From assembly GCA_018105865.1 (NCBI GenBank), contig CM030834.1, positions 19,186,219 through 19,250,218 of the forward strand: DNA of 64,000 bases, given 5' to 3'. A program made the position numbers and the translations under genes. This stretch comes from Metaphire vulgaris. Taxonomy: Eukaryota; Annelida; Clitellata; Crassiclitellata; Megascolecidae. Positions 1 through 14,406 of this stretch are shown piece by piece (position 1 is the first letter of the stretch; each line of letters starts with the position of its first letter). The notes beneath the pieces were generated by a model. That model worked only from the letters and a program-made list of their open reading frames with translations, searched no databases and was not told where the DNA came from.

Positions 1-1656
<1,656 letters not shown>

Positions 1657-1985
1657 CACAGTTTCTCAACCCGTGACCCGCGGACCACCTGTGGCCCGCA
1701 AGCGCTCATAAATCGGTCCGCGAGGCCTCCTCAATAGGCCTATTTTAGAATTCTTTTATTTAAAAATAATTTTAAAAAATGTATTGACGTTGAAACAAAT
1801 TTTAAAATGACAGTTAGTAAAGAAATTTAAAGAAATTACACAACTTTTATAAGCCTGACAAGCAAAAAATATCATCAATTTTTCGCACTTGATCTGTACA
1901 GTATATTTTCTGGGAAAGTTGTGGCCCGCTTAAGTACCGAAAATAGTAGATTTGGTCCGTCACTGGAAAAGCTTGGGAACCACTG
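1657..1985. mobile_element. hAT-like non-autonomous element
   Basis: The left end (CACAGTTTCTCAACCCGTG) and the right end (GGGAACCACTG) form imperfect terminal inverted repeats of the CAGTG-type seen in many hAT elements. Flanks GATTAGAG (1649-1656) and GACTCGAG (1986-1993) match at 6 of 8 bases, consistent with an aged 8-bp target-site duplication. Subterminal GGCCCGC and GGTCCG motifs are present. A copy of the hairpin module (TGACAAGC plus A run) lies at about 1856-1878. No coding capacity. Confidence 0.6.
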
Positions 1986-1993
1986 GACTCGAG

Positions 1994-2399
1994 GCTGTCA
2001 TAATAGTACTGCATACAGTATTACAGATATATTTTATTTGAATTTGCTATTAAAATACGTAAATATTGTTCCTGGCTTCCTAATTTTGTCGCTCTTAGTC
2101 GTCTGTTCTTTGTTCTTTCCAGTCGTTATTTCATGTAGAACTTCGGACGACTCTTTCTGGATTGCGCCAGTAAATTCTAGTCCTTGACTTCGTCCGCATC
2201 CAACCCCTTGCCTCTATCGACCTTTGATTGCCCCTGCTCCACGTTCACTCGCTCTCCTCTCTCCTTGATCCTCCTTTTAGTCTCATCCTAACATCATCAT
2301 CATCATCCTTTATCGGAAAAATTCACTCTTCCTAGTAATCAACGTAAAACTGCCAAGCGATGAAGCCAAGCTTACACACAAGCAAACGAACAAGTGTAT

Positions 2400-2475
<76 letters not shown>

Positions 2476-2892
2476 GAGATGTCGATTACTGGCAAAATAG
2501 ACGTCGAGCAGACGTTCTGAAAGTGACGTCGATTAGCGTAGAAATAAAATCAAAGGTCGAGCGATTTTTCTTCATCAGTCTGGTTAACGATAAACATTGT
2601 AGTACAGAAGGGGTGCAGACCACTGGCCCGCGGGCCAAAGCGAATTAGAGCGATACGAAAACCGAATACGCGATCAAATAACAGGCAGAACAGTTTTTGT
2701 TTGTTTTCGGTTAATCTCTTGTTTGCGAATTCTTGTCTGACCTCGAAAATTACGTGAGAGAGAGACTTGAACGTACTGGCTGACGTGTCTTCACTCGTCA
2801 AATTTTAGCATGGACAATTCGTTCTAGAATGTCGTAGTCGAGAGGAAGAACAGCGACATTTAAGTGATGAATGATATTCCTGTGAGTATCAG
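1994..2892. other. Repeat-containing intergenic stretch
   Basis: Contains a (GA)n array at 2404-2474. At about 2612-2640 a sequence (GCAGACCACTGGCCCGCGG) resembles a hAT terminus and may be the end of the element whose transposase remnant follows at 2893. Nothing else recognised. Confidence 0.45.
2404..2474. repeat. (GA)n microsatellite, about 71 bp
   Basis: Uninterrupted GA dinucleotide run. It produces spurious Arg-Glu or Leu-Ser reading frames on both strands. Confidence 0.95.
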
Positions 2893-3123
2893 CTGGAGGT
2901 CATTGACCTTCAGTGTTCATCTGAACTGAAATTGGCTTTCAAGGAAGAAACCATTTTAACATTTTCAAAATTCTTTGTCCTAACAAGTTTGGAAAAATTA
3001 AGGACTTGGCATTAAGTTGTTTTCAATGTTGGAAGTACATATTTATGTGAGCAAACATTCTCAATAAACCTCATAAAAATGTTGAGGTCAAACTTGACTG
3101 ATAGCAACCTATTTGGCAACTGA
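2893..3123 (+). pseudogene. hAT transposase C-terminal remnant
   Basis: Plus-strand translation from 2893 gives LEVIDLQCSSELKLAF, then (after one in-frame TAA) VVFNVGSTYLCEQTFS and MLRSNLTDSNLFGN, ending at TGA 3121-3123. The order is that of the hAT transposase C-terminus in the ZBED5 / GTF2IRD2-related group: an 'ELIDLQ.S..LK' segment, then the 'GSTYxCEQxFS' dimerisation-region signature, then 'R..LTD.NL'. The internal stop and short length show a dead copy. The family call rests on recalled motifs; the stop and frame are read from the sequence. Confidence 0.75.
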
Positions 3124-5155
3124 ATTGGAACCAGACATTGATAAAGAAAAACATTCAGCAGAACATCATCATCAACAACCATTCAACGCCCGTTATCGGC
3201 AAATTAATAAAAATGTTAGGCTGTCTCCGCCCCACTGCGCAATGTCATTCTCTGTGTGGTCTTTCTAAAAACACTAAGGTCTAAGTTCCTAACTAGATGA
3301 AAACAGCCTTAGTTTTCTTTTTATACTCATCTGATTTTCATTTGTAGATCGACTTGTCTAGAACAAACGTTAATATTTTTCTTTCTATCTCCTTCAAAAG
3401 CTTCATTTTAACAATCTGCTGAACACATTATTTACATGTCATCAGATCGGTCATTGAAACGAATAATTGTGCAGACTGAGGAATTACTGTTTGTGTTATA
3501 GAAAGTAGTAAGTAAAAAAAACCAGGTTCATTATAGAATTTATTAAAGTTAATTTTGCTTGATTTGCTGATTTATATAAACATCGCATCGATTCCGTACT
3601 GTTAGAAAAATTAATATCTTGAATAAAGATATTGTAGGTCGGCGGCATATTGGCACGCGCTAAACGTATATATAAAATTAATAAAAATGTTACTTTTAAA
3701 AATAAGTTCATTTCTGAACTTCACACAATGATTGAAACGAATAATAACTTGTAGTAGCCAGGAAAAGCTGAGAAGAACGGTGATGGAATTGCTCACTTTT
3801 GACATTCCATGCCCAGCACCTGTCTGGTTGTTCACCTATTCGAGTACTCGCCCGGATTATCTTACCACGTGACCTATTTTACTCCTCCTAATCCTCGCTT
3901 TCTTCCACATGTGTTCGCTGCTTTCGGGGTGACTTGTCAGATGAGCGTTGGACGAGAAACGCCAGCTGGGCATATTCTGACATGACTGCTGTAAGCTGAA
4001 GAGATGAATTTGTTGCGAAAGTTCAACGAGCATTTTGCACCGTAATTCTCTGTGATGTGGTCGTTTCGACGGTGCAGTAAAATCATCGAATATATCCACA
4101 AATCAATTAATTAAAACACCTGGAAAATACAGATATCGCCGAGATACCGTAGGACCTGAAAAAGTCACCAGGTTGGGTTTATTTTTAAGAAAGTCGAAAC
4201 ATTCACAGAATATTTTCGAGTACTTTGATGTCATGGACTTGGGTTATGCTTGCAAAAAAATCACGTTTTTGTCTAATTATATTAAGCACACAGAGAGTGC
4301 AGACGCTTTGAAGTTTGAACGCTGATTGCGTGGCGTTCTATGCGGCATTGCACATTCCTTGTGATCCAAACTGTTCAATTTCGCAGGAGTTTGAGGGCTA
4401 GCCCACCACTTGCTGTGAACAGATCAACTGGTAAAATTTCTAGCTCTGGGGTAGTCCGAATTCACTGGGTTTTTGAAAAATCCTACGTAGGACCCATTTT
4501 AGATTGAATTATTTTTTTACTTTTTGGCAAAAACTGTCGAAAAACGTTTGTTTGTGTTGTCGCTGTACGAGTTCGTGCAGTGTCCGCTTCGTGACGGCGC
4601 TTTAGAAGTCGTTTGCCACATGCGTTAAACCGCCTGATAAGTTGCCACATGCATCAATGATAATTTAGTCCAGGTTCCGATAGAACCACAATGCTGAGCG
4701 GCGGCCAGACATCATGCTTGTTTCTTCTTCTCAGAACCTCTGTGTGGCTGGGAGGGGCACCCCGAGGTTTCCCTTCGTTCCTCGGTCTCCCTCCTGATGC
4801 TCGTACCATCTGGTTAGTGGGCATAAATTACAGGAATCTAGTCACGTGACTCGCCAACCGATGCGAAGAAGGCGCAGTGCATCGTTCGAAGGCGAGGCTG
4901 ATCTTTCAACCTTTAAGTTGGAACGCATTCCTCCTAATCGTGAAACCGTGTATCCTTATGACATCACCGCGTTACCGCCGGACTCGCTGGTAATTAGAAT
5001 CATGCGCTTGCCACTGAGGACTCGAGAGACGACGGTATTCCCTTTCAAATCCGGTTGTCCGTCTCTCTCTCTCTCTCTCTCTCTCTGTGTAGACTGCCGA
5101 CCAAAAGACCCAACCCAGAAAAATCACACCACTAGGCTTTCGCAGCAGGCGACAC
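3124..5155. other. No recognised gene
   Basis: The longest frame, 3857-4099 on the minus strand (80 codons), has no motif I recognise. A GC-richer plus-strand frame at 4846-5166 runs into a CT repeat and looks fortuitous. No repeat boundary was found. Confidence 0.4.
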
Positions 5156-5400
5156 CAGTGGCGTAGCCAGGATTTCCGGAAGGGGGAAAGTTATGATTTC
5201 CAACTTCGAAAAATCTTGGCAAGCAAGAAAAAAGGTCATCCTCATCTTGGTGTGATCTCTCCATCTTCGTCGCTTTACAGGCAAAAAAGTCTTCACCTTA
5301 CTTAATTGCGTTAGCTGTTAGATTCTTTAGCGCTGAGAAAATTTTAGGTCGGGCAACAAAGGGGTTTTAACCCCCCCCCCCTCTTTAGGCTACGCCACTG
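5156..5400. mobile_element. hAT-like MITE, CAGTGGCGTAGCC ends
   Basis: Begins CAGTGGCGTAGCCAGG and ends GGCTACGCCACTG, a 13-bp perfect terminal inverted repeat. Flanks GGCGACAC (5148-5155) and GGCAACGC (5401-5408) match at 6 of 8 bases. Inside are degenerate copies of the hairpin module at 5218-5240 and about 5280. No ORF. Confidence 0.75.
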
Positions 5401-6796
5401 GGCAACGCTGTTGTCGTGGAAGGTCCGGCATCTGTGCGTATGATTCATTGACAAAACCCGGGGAGTTGATTTTTCGTGCCACGTTTAGAGGCGCTCGATC
5501 GATGATGAGTCAGCAAAAGTATGCGATGTTTCTATCTTGGATTCGAGCGGCAGTCCTATACCTACTAGACGAATCATTTATAAATAGAGAGTGACGCATA
5601 TTATATGGCTGCGTTTCCTAATTATTTGGACGCATCGTCGCCTCAGCTTAGAATCTGATACTTAGGCGTCTTCAGAATTACTCGATGAGTAGGCTAAAAT
5701 AAACGTTCGTATTTTTGAGGTTACATTCCAACCGACTATACGAAGGATCAACAGCCTTCGCCCAATTCCCACCGAAGAGATGGTATTTCCGCACATATAG
5801 GCCTAGGGGCCTAGACCCTCGTCGCTGTCGATTCTTCAAAAGTAGCGCTATAAAAATGCTCGAATCCACTCTGTATTTCCATTTGACTTTTTTCGGTTTT
5901 ACTAACGTTATGACAGATTAATTATTAGACCTTCCAGCATTTTAGTCGTGACTGTGAGAACCGTACGCTGTTTATTCGTCTGTAAATGGGTAAATGGGTC
6001 AACATTAATGTACTTCTTAGTATTCTGTTTATTTCCACTCGGCTCCAGTTTCGTCCCGAATTTCTCGTCTCTGGGAACTTCGTTTTGCGCTTGACAATGG
6101 CTTCGGTACAGATGCCTGTCTTTCAACAACCCTGGGCGTTAACAGAACTAAGAGAGTCGTTCGAAAGAATCTGTTAAAAACTTAAAATGACACTTGTATA
6201 TTAGTCACACATGGCTAAGACAACAGGGTGGGCCAAAAAAACTGGGCCCATTCGATTTATAGGTAATTATAAATCTAAACCGTCTTAACTCAGTCACAAG
6301 CTCTCCTTATTTCATCTTGAGAATTAGTATAGATAAATTTCACTCTTTCTGGTCGAAAATCGACATCTGTATTATTTGACCTTTTAAAATGTTAATCACA
6401 TTAGATCAGCTGCTGGCCTGCTGCATTGCTACGGGCATTTAAGAAGAGCGGTCCCGGTTTTGCGGTCCCGGTCTTTAAAGAATGCAGGTCCACCGGGCCA
6501 GGCGGTCCCGGTCTTTTGAGAGCCTCCTCCCTCAAGTGGGACCCTTCGTTTTGGTTGGCCCCCATGATTAGAAGTCAAACGGCCCCCACTTGCCAAATCC
6601 TAGAGTTTGGCATTCGTTTTGCTGTGAGTCAAACAGTCGGTTTCTGAAAAGCGTCAATCCGCTTCTCTGTCTTACAACTGTCATCCAAGGAAGGTGATGA
6701 GTTGACTGCCACATGGAGCATGTCATTCTACAACCATCATTATACTTCGTCCTCTTGAAATGATCACTCGTTTCAACCAAAATTCAACTCTCTGTC

Positions 6797-6827
<31 letters not shown>

Positions 6828-7419
6828 GTCTCTCTGTCTCTGTCTGTCTGTCTGTCTTTCTCCATCTCTTTCTATTCCGCCTCTCCTCCTCGCTTCTACA
6901 TTCCGCCAGAATCGGATTACATGAGTCCCATGAGACGTTCACTGCAGATCATTGGAATCCTGCTGTATTTTAGTTCGTTTATGTTTCTTTATTTAGATAA
7001 ACCAAGAATTTAAAAATATTATCTAGGGCTGTGACCTCTGCGTTCTTTGTTTATTTTCTAGGCTAGACTTTAGGTCCTATCGTGTCTATCCTGTTATCAC
7101 TTATCGAGACTTAACTCTTTCCATATTTTAATCTGTCTCATTTTACAATGCCATGGGAGCGATTTCTCAATGCAGGATTTAATACAAATTATCATTAAAT
7201 ACCGACAATGCATCAGTACATAGAGTACCGGTACTGAAAAAAATAACAAAGACGTCGTAAGGTCGGCAAAATTGGGACATTCGAATCTGTACGGAAACTT
7301 TACCTCTTCTTTCACTTTTCCTTTTGATTCCCCTAATAAACGGAAACTGTCTCTTGCTAGTTAAATAATTATTACGCTTCAACCGTTTTGTTACACGATA
7401 TCATTAACGGTAAAACCTA
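5401..7419. other. No recognised gene; short repeats
   Basis: Holds a GGTCCCGG-rich stretch at 6447-6520 (three near-copies), a TCTG/TC pyrimidine tract at 6790-6870, and a lone sequence at about 6228-6250 resembling the mariner-type terminus found intact at 52186. Short open frames show no recognisable similarity. Confidence 0.4.
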
Positions 7420-7532
7420 ATAATATATACTGACTGACACTGACCGACTGACTGACTGACTGATGCACTGATGCACTGACTGACAGACTGATGCACTGAC
7501 TGACTGATATAAGCTTTCACTGACTGACTTAT
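7420..7532. repeat. (CTGA)n minisatellite with TGATGCAC variants
   Basis: Tandem ACTG/CTGA units interrupted by periodic TGATGCACTGA variants, so both a 4-bp and a longer higher-order period are visible. Confidence 0.85.
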
Positions 7533-7703
7533 GCACTGATTGAATGCTATAGGAAGGTTATCAGACGATTTTGTCGCTCTGTGATGATTTTATTGGGAAA
7601 TTATTTAAGTAAGCACTGATTGAATGCCTATGTAGGAACCGAAATTTCGATTAAAACTCAGACGATTTTGTCGCTCAATCTGATGATTTTATTGGGAAAA
7701 AAT
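7533..7703. repeat. Direct duplication of a ~75-90 bp unit
   Basis: Copy 1 starts at 7533 and copy 2 at 7613, both with GCACTGATTGAATGC. Both continue to CAGACGATTTTGTCGCTC and TGATGATTTTATTGGGAAA. Copy 2 has an extra ~17 bp between the conserved blocks. Confidence 0.85.
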
Positions 7704-8250
7704 TTACCCTACCCGTACCCGTGGAAAACTAACCCTACCCGTATGTACCCGTGGACCTATGTACCCGTACCCGACCCGTACCCGTAACCGACTTTGGTTG
7801 GAATTTGGAGTTTTTGATTTGGAAGGACCCGCTGCCAAAAACAAGTACTACAAGGACCCATGGACCCGCACCCCGTATCCGTTCTTATTCACGAAATAGC
7901 GCTCAAAATCTGTTTAGAGATCTAGAGATCCAGGATAATCAGTCAGCTCCGTAATCCGTTTAAATATTTAGTAGATATCATTTATCTATGAGGGCATTAG
8001 AGTTCAGGTTTACCAGAAGAACTCCTGGTCAAAGAGTCCTTGGAGCAGTCGCAGAGAATTGATCTTACGTCATCTGTATTTCAATTTTCAGTAGAAAATT
8101 GATCGACAAACTGAAGTCACTAATACACTTTACTCAATATTATTTTTCGGCATTCAATTCGATGTAGGAAATGAAAATATAACTTTTTCGATGTCTCACT
8201 CAGCAATTCTCATCCCGAATTCACCCTACCCGTACCCGCGGGAGAACCAA
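7704..8250. repeat. Dispersed repeat with TACCCG units
   Basis: Clustered CCCTACCCGTACCCG motifs at 7706-7790 and again at 8223-8242, in the same orientation, separated by AT-rich DNA. Probably the two ends of one degraded repeat; type not determined. Confidence 0.45.
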
Positions 8251-9375
8251 AGATTTGCTTAATTACATCCCTAATCCATAGTCCGTTTGTCTTTCGAGCT
8301 GTCTACGATTCCGCTTTTTTTCACCTGAGTTTCACCTGAATTCAAAAATGAGAACCAAAGATTTGCTCATCGTTTGACAACGATTCACCTGAGTCTCGAG
8401 AACAAGACAACACAAGCAGACAAAGGTTCTCGCCACTCATCATCATAATCATCATCGTTGTCGTCGTCGTCATCATCGGCCTACTTTACTTCCAGCTTCA
8501 GGCGCAAGGAACATCATCGTACGTTAGAACAGAGTCAATTCCCAATTGGTTCATCCATCGTCATTCCGAACCACGTCTTTCCACGACTCGTTATTCTTCA
8601 AGACCGTATAAAAATACACACGAGTACGAACATAAACATAAAACCTTTGTAGTTTTGTAATCCCACTGTAAGTCGGTATAGATGCAACGGTCTATAGGCC
8701 AACACTGCAGCCTATTCCTATTTCAAGCAGCTTGAGAAGATCTTCGGTAAAACAGTTCGTCAGGCGTATAGGCTAATTGGACTTGGTTTTCGACTGTTTG
8801 TCTAAGATAGTTTTAAATCAAGGGAACAGCTAATTTAGGATTGCGCATTGCCTTGAATGAGACAACGACTTATTTATTCACTTTTTACAATTTTTTCTCA
8901 ATATCGACAGATAACCATAAGATGATATTATTTTTAGAAACGTGAATGTTCTATGGCAGTAGGTGACCGTTTAGCGATAACTAGTTATTTATGGAGCGCC
9001 ATATCTTAAATATTATCTCGAAACAAGTAGCCCTACCTCGTTGACTGACTCTTGTCTATTACACACACACACACACGCACACACACACACACACAAAACA
9101 CGAGATGCGATGTTTCTGTGTACTCTTGCATGTCTGTGTCGTTTGTCTATTTAGGCCTCCGTTACATCGTTTTGCTGTCCCTATTATTATTATCATCATC
9201 ATGAATCTGCCGATTGGACTTAATAGGCTGACTTGGCGTGTTTTTTGCGACTGCTTTTAATTTGCGTACCCGTTGGCTTGGCTAATGTTTACCAACACCG
9301 ACTGCTAAAACGCAGGCTGCTACAGCAGTTCGTTTTTTCAACAAGGCTGATAGCCGATACGGGTGGCATATATGC
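8251..9375. other. No recognised gene
   Basis: A short direct repeat (GAGAACCAAAGATTTGCT) occurs at about 8242 and 8350. A (CA)n run lies at 9061-9096. No coding similarity recognised. Confidence 0.45.
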
Positions 9376-9697
9376 CAGTGCTTCTCAAACTTTTCACTTT
9401 CGCGGACCGGCATAAAAATTTCCTTTTGCACCGAAGACCGCCGCCGTTTAAAAGTTGTTTTTCCTTGTAATTTGGTTTTTAAAATTTTTATCTCACCTCA
9501 ATATGCATTTTAATATAAATATATTTTTATAGTTATTGTGTATGTTATAGGATCTCGTTTTTAAACAGTTTTAAACAATCCTCAAAGGAGAAAATATTTA
9601 ACTTTTTTTTCTCATTTTTCTCGACTCACGCTGCGGACCGGCAAAGAAGGGCTCGCGGACCGGCACCGGTCTGCGGACCACAGTTTGGGAAGCACTA
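9376..9697. mobile_element. hAT-like non-autonomous element
   Basis: Left end CAGTGCTTCTCAAACTTTT and right end CAGTTTGGGAAGCACTA are inverted relatives. CGGACCGG/CGGACC motifs lie just inside both ends, as in the 1657 and 42071 elements. GCATATAT on the left and GCATATAG on the right may be the target duplication, with slightly ragged ends. AT-rich centre, no ORF. Confidence 0.6.
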
Positions 9698-9860
9698 GCA
9701 TATAGGCGATGGTATCGTTGTAGACATAAGACAGCGATAACAACGGCGATGTTGCTGGCTTTTTGTTGGCGCTGACAAAAAAGACGATGATAGTGATGAT
9801 GATGATGATGATAACGACGATGATGACGACGATGACGATGCTGGTGCTGATGTCAGAGAT

Positions 9861-10115
9861 GGTCAGGGGTTGGGTTAATCGATGGGTTGGATTGGCTTGG
9901 GTTGGTTGGGTCAGAGTTTTTCATGTTTATAGTAGGTTTGGTTGGGTCAGAAAATAAGTCATGGTTTAACAATATTGCATTTGTATAATTACGGTGGGTT
10001 GGGTGGGTTGGGTCGAGAAATAATTAGTTCTCTCAAAACGGTCAACTACTTCATATTGCTGGAATGGGTTGGGTTGGAGATTTAACGGGTTGGGTTCTGG
10101 AAATGAACCCTTGGC
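9861..10115 (+). repeat. GGGTTGGGTT dispersed repeat, copy 1
   Basis: G-rich GGGTTG tracts flank a conserved interior (AAAATAAGTCATGGTTTAA, then a TGCA..ATTACGGTGG segment). The same arrangement recurs at 32985-33155 and, inverted, at 37397-37585, so this is a dispersed family and not a simple satellite. Confidence 0.75.
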
Positions 10116-12940
10116 TTCTGTATGATGACAATGAGGATAATAATGATGAGGTGACTGCCTATCTACCGTACAACTCCCACCAAATCCAAGACCTTCAGTT
10201 AGTCATGGTAAAGAAACTGGAAACGCTGGCAACGCCATATTTTGTTCCGGTTAATCTTTCACGCAAAAAAACCGAGCAACGGTCTGAGAAACTCGACCCA
10301 GAGAAGACGAACATTAAGGTATTTGTTCCCAGGCATGTCCGTGATTTTATTCGTTTCTGGGCCAAACATCGAATTTGCTTCTGCCTTCTTTCTTATTCAG
10401 TAAGACTTACACGTCTCGTTCCCGCTTTTTCTCCTCCTCCTCCTCCTCCTCCTCCTTATTTTTCTCCCACTTCGTCTATACTTCGTTCTTTCGTCATTGT
10501 TACGTGCATGCATTCGTGTTTCGGCCGCTGCTTTGTTCAATGGTATAGGCCTAATAGACGACGAAGAACAGCTGACGTCAGTCTATCTCTAATTTACTTA
10601 GCTCCTTTTATCCGGGTTTCAACTTTCAAAGAGAAGAAGAAACGTTCCGTCCGCAGTATGTCTCTTCGTTGCATCTTTCGTGAAGGAAATAAACGCACCG
10701 CTGCTCTGAGAAAAGAAAGCCGCGTATATTTGCCGCCGCCGCCGCCGCCCGCCGGTCTAGATGTGTCGTTGTGGGGGTCGTGTGCGCTTGGGTGTGGCTG
10801 GGGCTGGTGCGTTTTCGTTCTAGGGTCGAACCTGTCGATGGTTTCCAGATGCGGAGAGAGTTCCTGCTGCCCTGCAAGCACTGTTTCCTCCTCCGAATGC
10901 ATGCAGCCTCTCAACAGAACTAGCCTACACTCTTGGACCTCGAGAACACAAGCTGGAAATCAATCACCGGATTAATTAGTTATTTGACTGATAGAAACTT
11001 TATTAAATAAGATCATTATATTCAGGACGTAAATGTAAAAAATAGTTTTAATTTCTGATAATTTTTATTTGTATTTGATACGTGAGATACGTTAGGTACG
11101 TATTAGACCTATGCATTACCATGTAGGCCCTAATATGCATTATGTTTTAACCTTGCGTTTTGCGACGGCTGATTTACCGGTTATAAAGAGATTTTTGATT
11201 GATTTAAGTGATTGTGCAGAACTAGTGGCAGCGAATTGAGAATCTTAAGTCAATCTTTCGAGCAGTCATTTTGCTAAATGTTCGTGTAAACCGCGCATGC
11301 ATGCCGCCTGTTCGGCACAAAGAAATGAAACCTGAAACATAAAACCAAACGAGGACATTTCAAAGTTCTGTTTATTAAAAATATGGGAAAAACAAGTTCC
11401 GTAGGTCTGTTTGAAGTTCTGTAAGAAGATCCAACGTTGGCAAACAGCCCGGGTGGGTGCCACATTAAGGTGTTCAAAGGCCTCGCGTGGTTGCCAAAAC
11501 GATGCTCGAAGGTCCAAATATGAAGAGACGTGAATATAGAAAATTATATTCTGCAAAAGATATTGTTTATACGAACATTTTCAAATTCTATTTAGTATTT
11601 AAATCAGATTAATTCGAGTCAATTTGATGATGGACATGATTTGACAGATGATTTAATGTACTTTAGCTTTTTGATAAACGAGGTAATCGCATGAGAAATT
11701 GTCTCTCATTCAATTCTCTCTTCCTCGTTCTTTCCGTAACTCTGCCCAGGGACCCGGTGATCTGTAGGGGATCCGGGCGGGTCCGCTAACTGTTATCTCA
11801 TGCAATACTATTTATAGTATATTATGAACACGCTGAAGGCGGTTTGGGGAGGGGCGTCGAATGCATCACTTGTTCTCTTAACGCCCTGAAAAGTCTGACA
11901 AGCAAAAAATGATCACCACTTTTTCACACTTGATCTCTCTGTGTTTTTTAAATCTTTGAACTTTTTAGAGATCAAACTTTCTTTACAAAACATAACCTAA
12001 ACTTTCAAACTTTTAGGGGTCCCGTGTCCAGGGGCCCGGAATTTCTCTCGACGGACCTGTCTTTGACTACTTCGGTCCTCTTTCGTCTTTCTCCCGTTCG
12101 ATCGTCTTTCTAGGGTCGTTCCCAAGTACTGAGTCTCCTCCCTCCTCCTCCTCCTCCTCCTCCTCCTCCTCCTCCTTCCTCTTAGGCTTTAACCAAACCG
12201 TTGATATGTTTTCTTATTGTTTCCAAGGATGATCAACTAATCTCTCTTCTTTCCACTCTCGCCAGAACTTCCATACTTACTTCCACGTGCTCGGCTGAGT
12301 TTTTCCATTCTTCTCCATATCCACATATTCAAGTAGGCCCTGGCTGTTATCTTTCTAGTTCAATGTCAACGTACACGCTATGTAAAGCACCATGACCTTG
12401 TGGCTTCCTAGTAAATTTATCTTCTTTCGTTCATTTTTCAGTGGCTCTCTTCTTCTTGATATCTGCTTACTCGAGTTAAGAAACTGCAGCAATAGCGCTA
12501 CTCAAATATCAGATCATTGCAATGTTGCCCTTGTAAAACTTCATTCGAATTCCATATTATCACTGCGTCGTCTGTTATTTCAAAGGCGCCCAATAATTAT
12601 ATTTATAATTACTATTCAGTTATGAATTTATAATTTGAAGCCGTTGAATTTTTATTCTGTTTTCGATAATAGATTGTCAGGAGGCGCTTGACATCAGAAA
12701 CGGAAACGTCGATTTGCAAGGATTTTCCTATCGGCAAATACAGCCTCGTCTTTCTCAGGCTCCATTCAAAGCCTGTTGCTTCTCAAACCAATCGGACGAA
12801 GGTAAATCAAACCCCAAAAATTCTCCGCAGATACAGCACCCCGACGTTTTCATCAGGTCGTCATAATCAAAAAACAAAAAAAATCAACGTATGACATTAC
12901 ACCGTCACGTGATTGGCAAACGACTTCGATCACCATAAGA
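10116..12940. other. No recognised gene; GC-rich patch
   Basis: A long plus-strand open frame (10064-10975) is driven by the GGGTTG repeat and (CTC)n/(CCG)n runs and has no recognisable domain. The 10430-10900 part is GC-rich with codon-like texture but no match I know. (CTC)n occurs at 12139-12175. A hairpin-module copy lies at 11896-11916. Neither strand gives a supportable exon. Confidence 0.4.
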
Positions 12941-13113
12941 CAGTGGCGGCTCCAGGATTTGGCAAGTGGGGTGGCAACTTCTAATCATGGGGCCAACCAT
13001 TTGTCGTTATGTATATGTAGCATTAAATATAGGTCCCAACAGGGGACCACTGGGAGGGTCAGACACTCAATAGGGGGCACGGGTCCCCCGGCACCCCTGT
13101 GGAGCCGCCACTT
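12941..13113. mobile_element. hAT-like MITE, CAGTGGCGGCTCC family, copy 1
   Basis: Begins CAGTGGCGGCTCCAGG and ends GGAGCCGCCACTT. Flanks CCATAAGA (12933-12940) and CCATAAGG (13114-13121) match at 7 of 8. The interior (GATTTGGCAAGTGGGG, CTTCTAATCATGGGG) is closely shared with 17995-18180. Confidence 0.8.
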
Positions 13114-13659
13114 CCATAAGGCACAAATGTCATCCAAGACACGGTTGACGTGTTTTTCAAAAATTTGAATTGATTTATTTTGGCTGTAAGACTTAGTGGA
13201 ATCACAGATGATTCGCAGACCACGCAGACTATTGTGATATTATGAAATTGTCGACACTGATTCTTCACATTATTAGCTTTACTGAACCTCGCTAGTAGGC
13301 CTATATTATTTTATTTATTACTGCTTAACTATAGTCGTATACTTTTCCCACTCGTTTATGAGCATTTGGAGTTGTCGACAAGGCCAATATCGCCAATAGT
13401 ATTTAGTTTTTCAATGACGGTGCGCAGGTGGCAATTTTAAAAGTCCAATGGCCAATGTTCTTTGGTTTATTTGCTTTATATAATATCCCTTTAGAAAATA
13501 GTAGTAAGTTAAATGGCGCAAATGTCAGCGTGAGCGCGTTGCTTATTATAATAATAATAATCTTTATTTCGTGACAAGCACAGCATCAAATAGAACCAAA
13601 AAACAATAATAAACTAATAATAAACTAATAAAACACACACTTTATACAATACAGCCAAG

Positions 13660-13702
<43 letters not shown>

Positions 13703-13708
13703 GTTCAG

Positions 13709-13849
13709 CCTGGACCGTCATTCAGAGAAGATTCAACGGAAGTGTAGAATTCTACAGGAACTGGGACGAATACAAGGAGGGATTCGGGGATGTGGAAGGC
13801 GGGGAATTCTGGCTGGGAAACGACCGCATCTACCAGCTGACAAATCAAG
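13709..13849 (+). CDS. FReD penultimate coding exon
   Basis: The acceptor TTATGTTCAG (AG at 13707-13708) sits directly after a (TA)n tract. The donor is CAAG|GTGAGA at 13850. The exon is 141 nt: 2 nt, 46 codons, 1 nt. It begins at the W of WTVIQRR, a common intron site in FReD genes. Confidence 0.88.
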
Positions 13850-14335
13850 GTGAGACGTCGTTTTTATCGGCACTATAGGCCTACCTTTAGCCGCACACTG
13901 TTTGTTGGTAAGCGACTGTCTCTAAACTTCGGATCTCTGCTTTTGTTTCTCATACGTAAAAGCCATCGACAACTTTTGAACCATTAGACTCTCTCCGCTG
14001 ATAGTCGACTGCTGATGGCGGGACAGCTGCGACTCCTCCATCCCTCCCCCACAAGTCCCCCCAAGAGATAGATCATCGGCGGTTAGGTGCCAATACGAAG
14101 CCGGGCGGAAAATTAACCAACTGCGCGGTTTGAATTGAAACAGACGGAATGCATGAGATGAGACTGGAAGGAGGCTGTTGAGTGATTCGGAGGATGGATT
14201 GAGGAGACTGTGCTAGGATGAATTGGAACAAGAAGTCTTACATAACTTTGAGGTGCTGGACTGGAATAGGTTTAGCGTGCTTAAGGTAAAACTATATATG
14301 TATATACCGGTACGTCTGTATATGTATATATATGC

Positions 14336-14406
<71 letters not shown>

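Noticed and set aside
6228..6260. Mariner-like terminus CAGGGTGGGCCAAAAAAA
   Set aside because: No opposite end nearby; a single diverged half-site is not enough.
10064..10975. 303-codon plus-strand open frame
   Set aside because: It is made of the GGGTTG repeat plus CTC and CCG runs, has no domain, and the same GGGTTG segment recurs in non-coding places.
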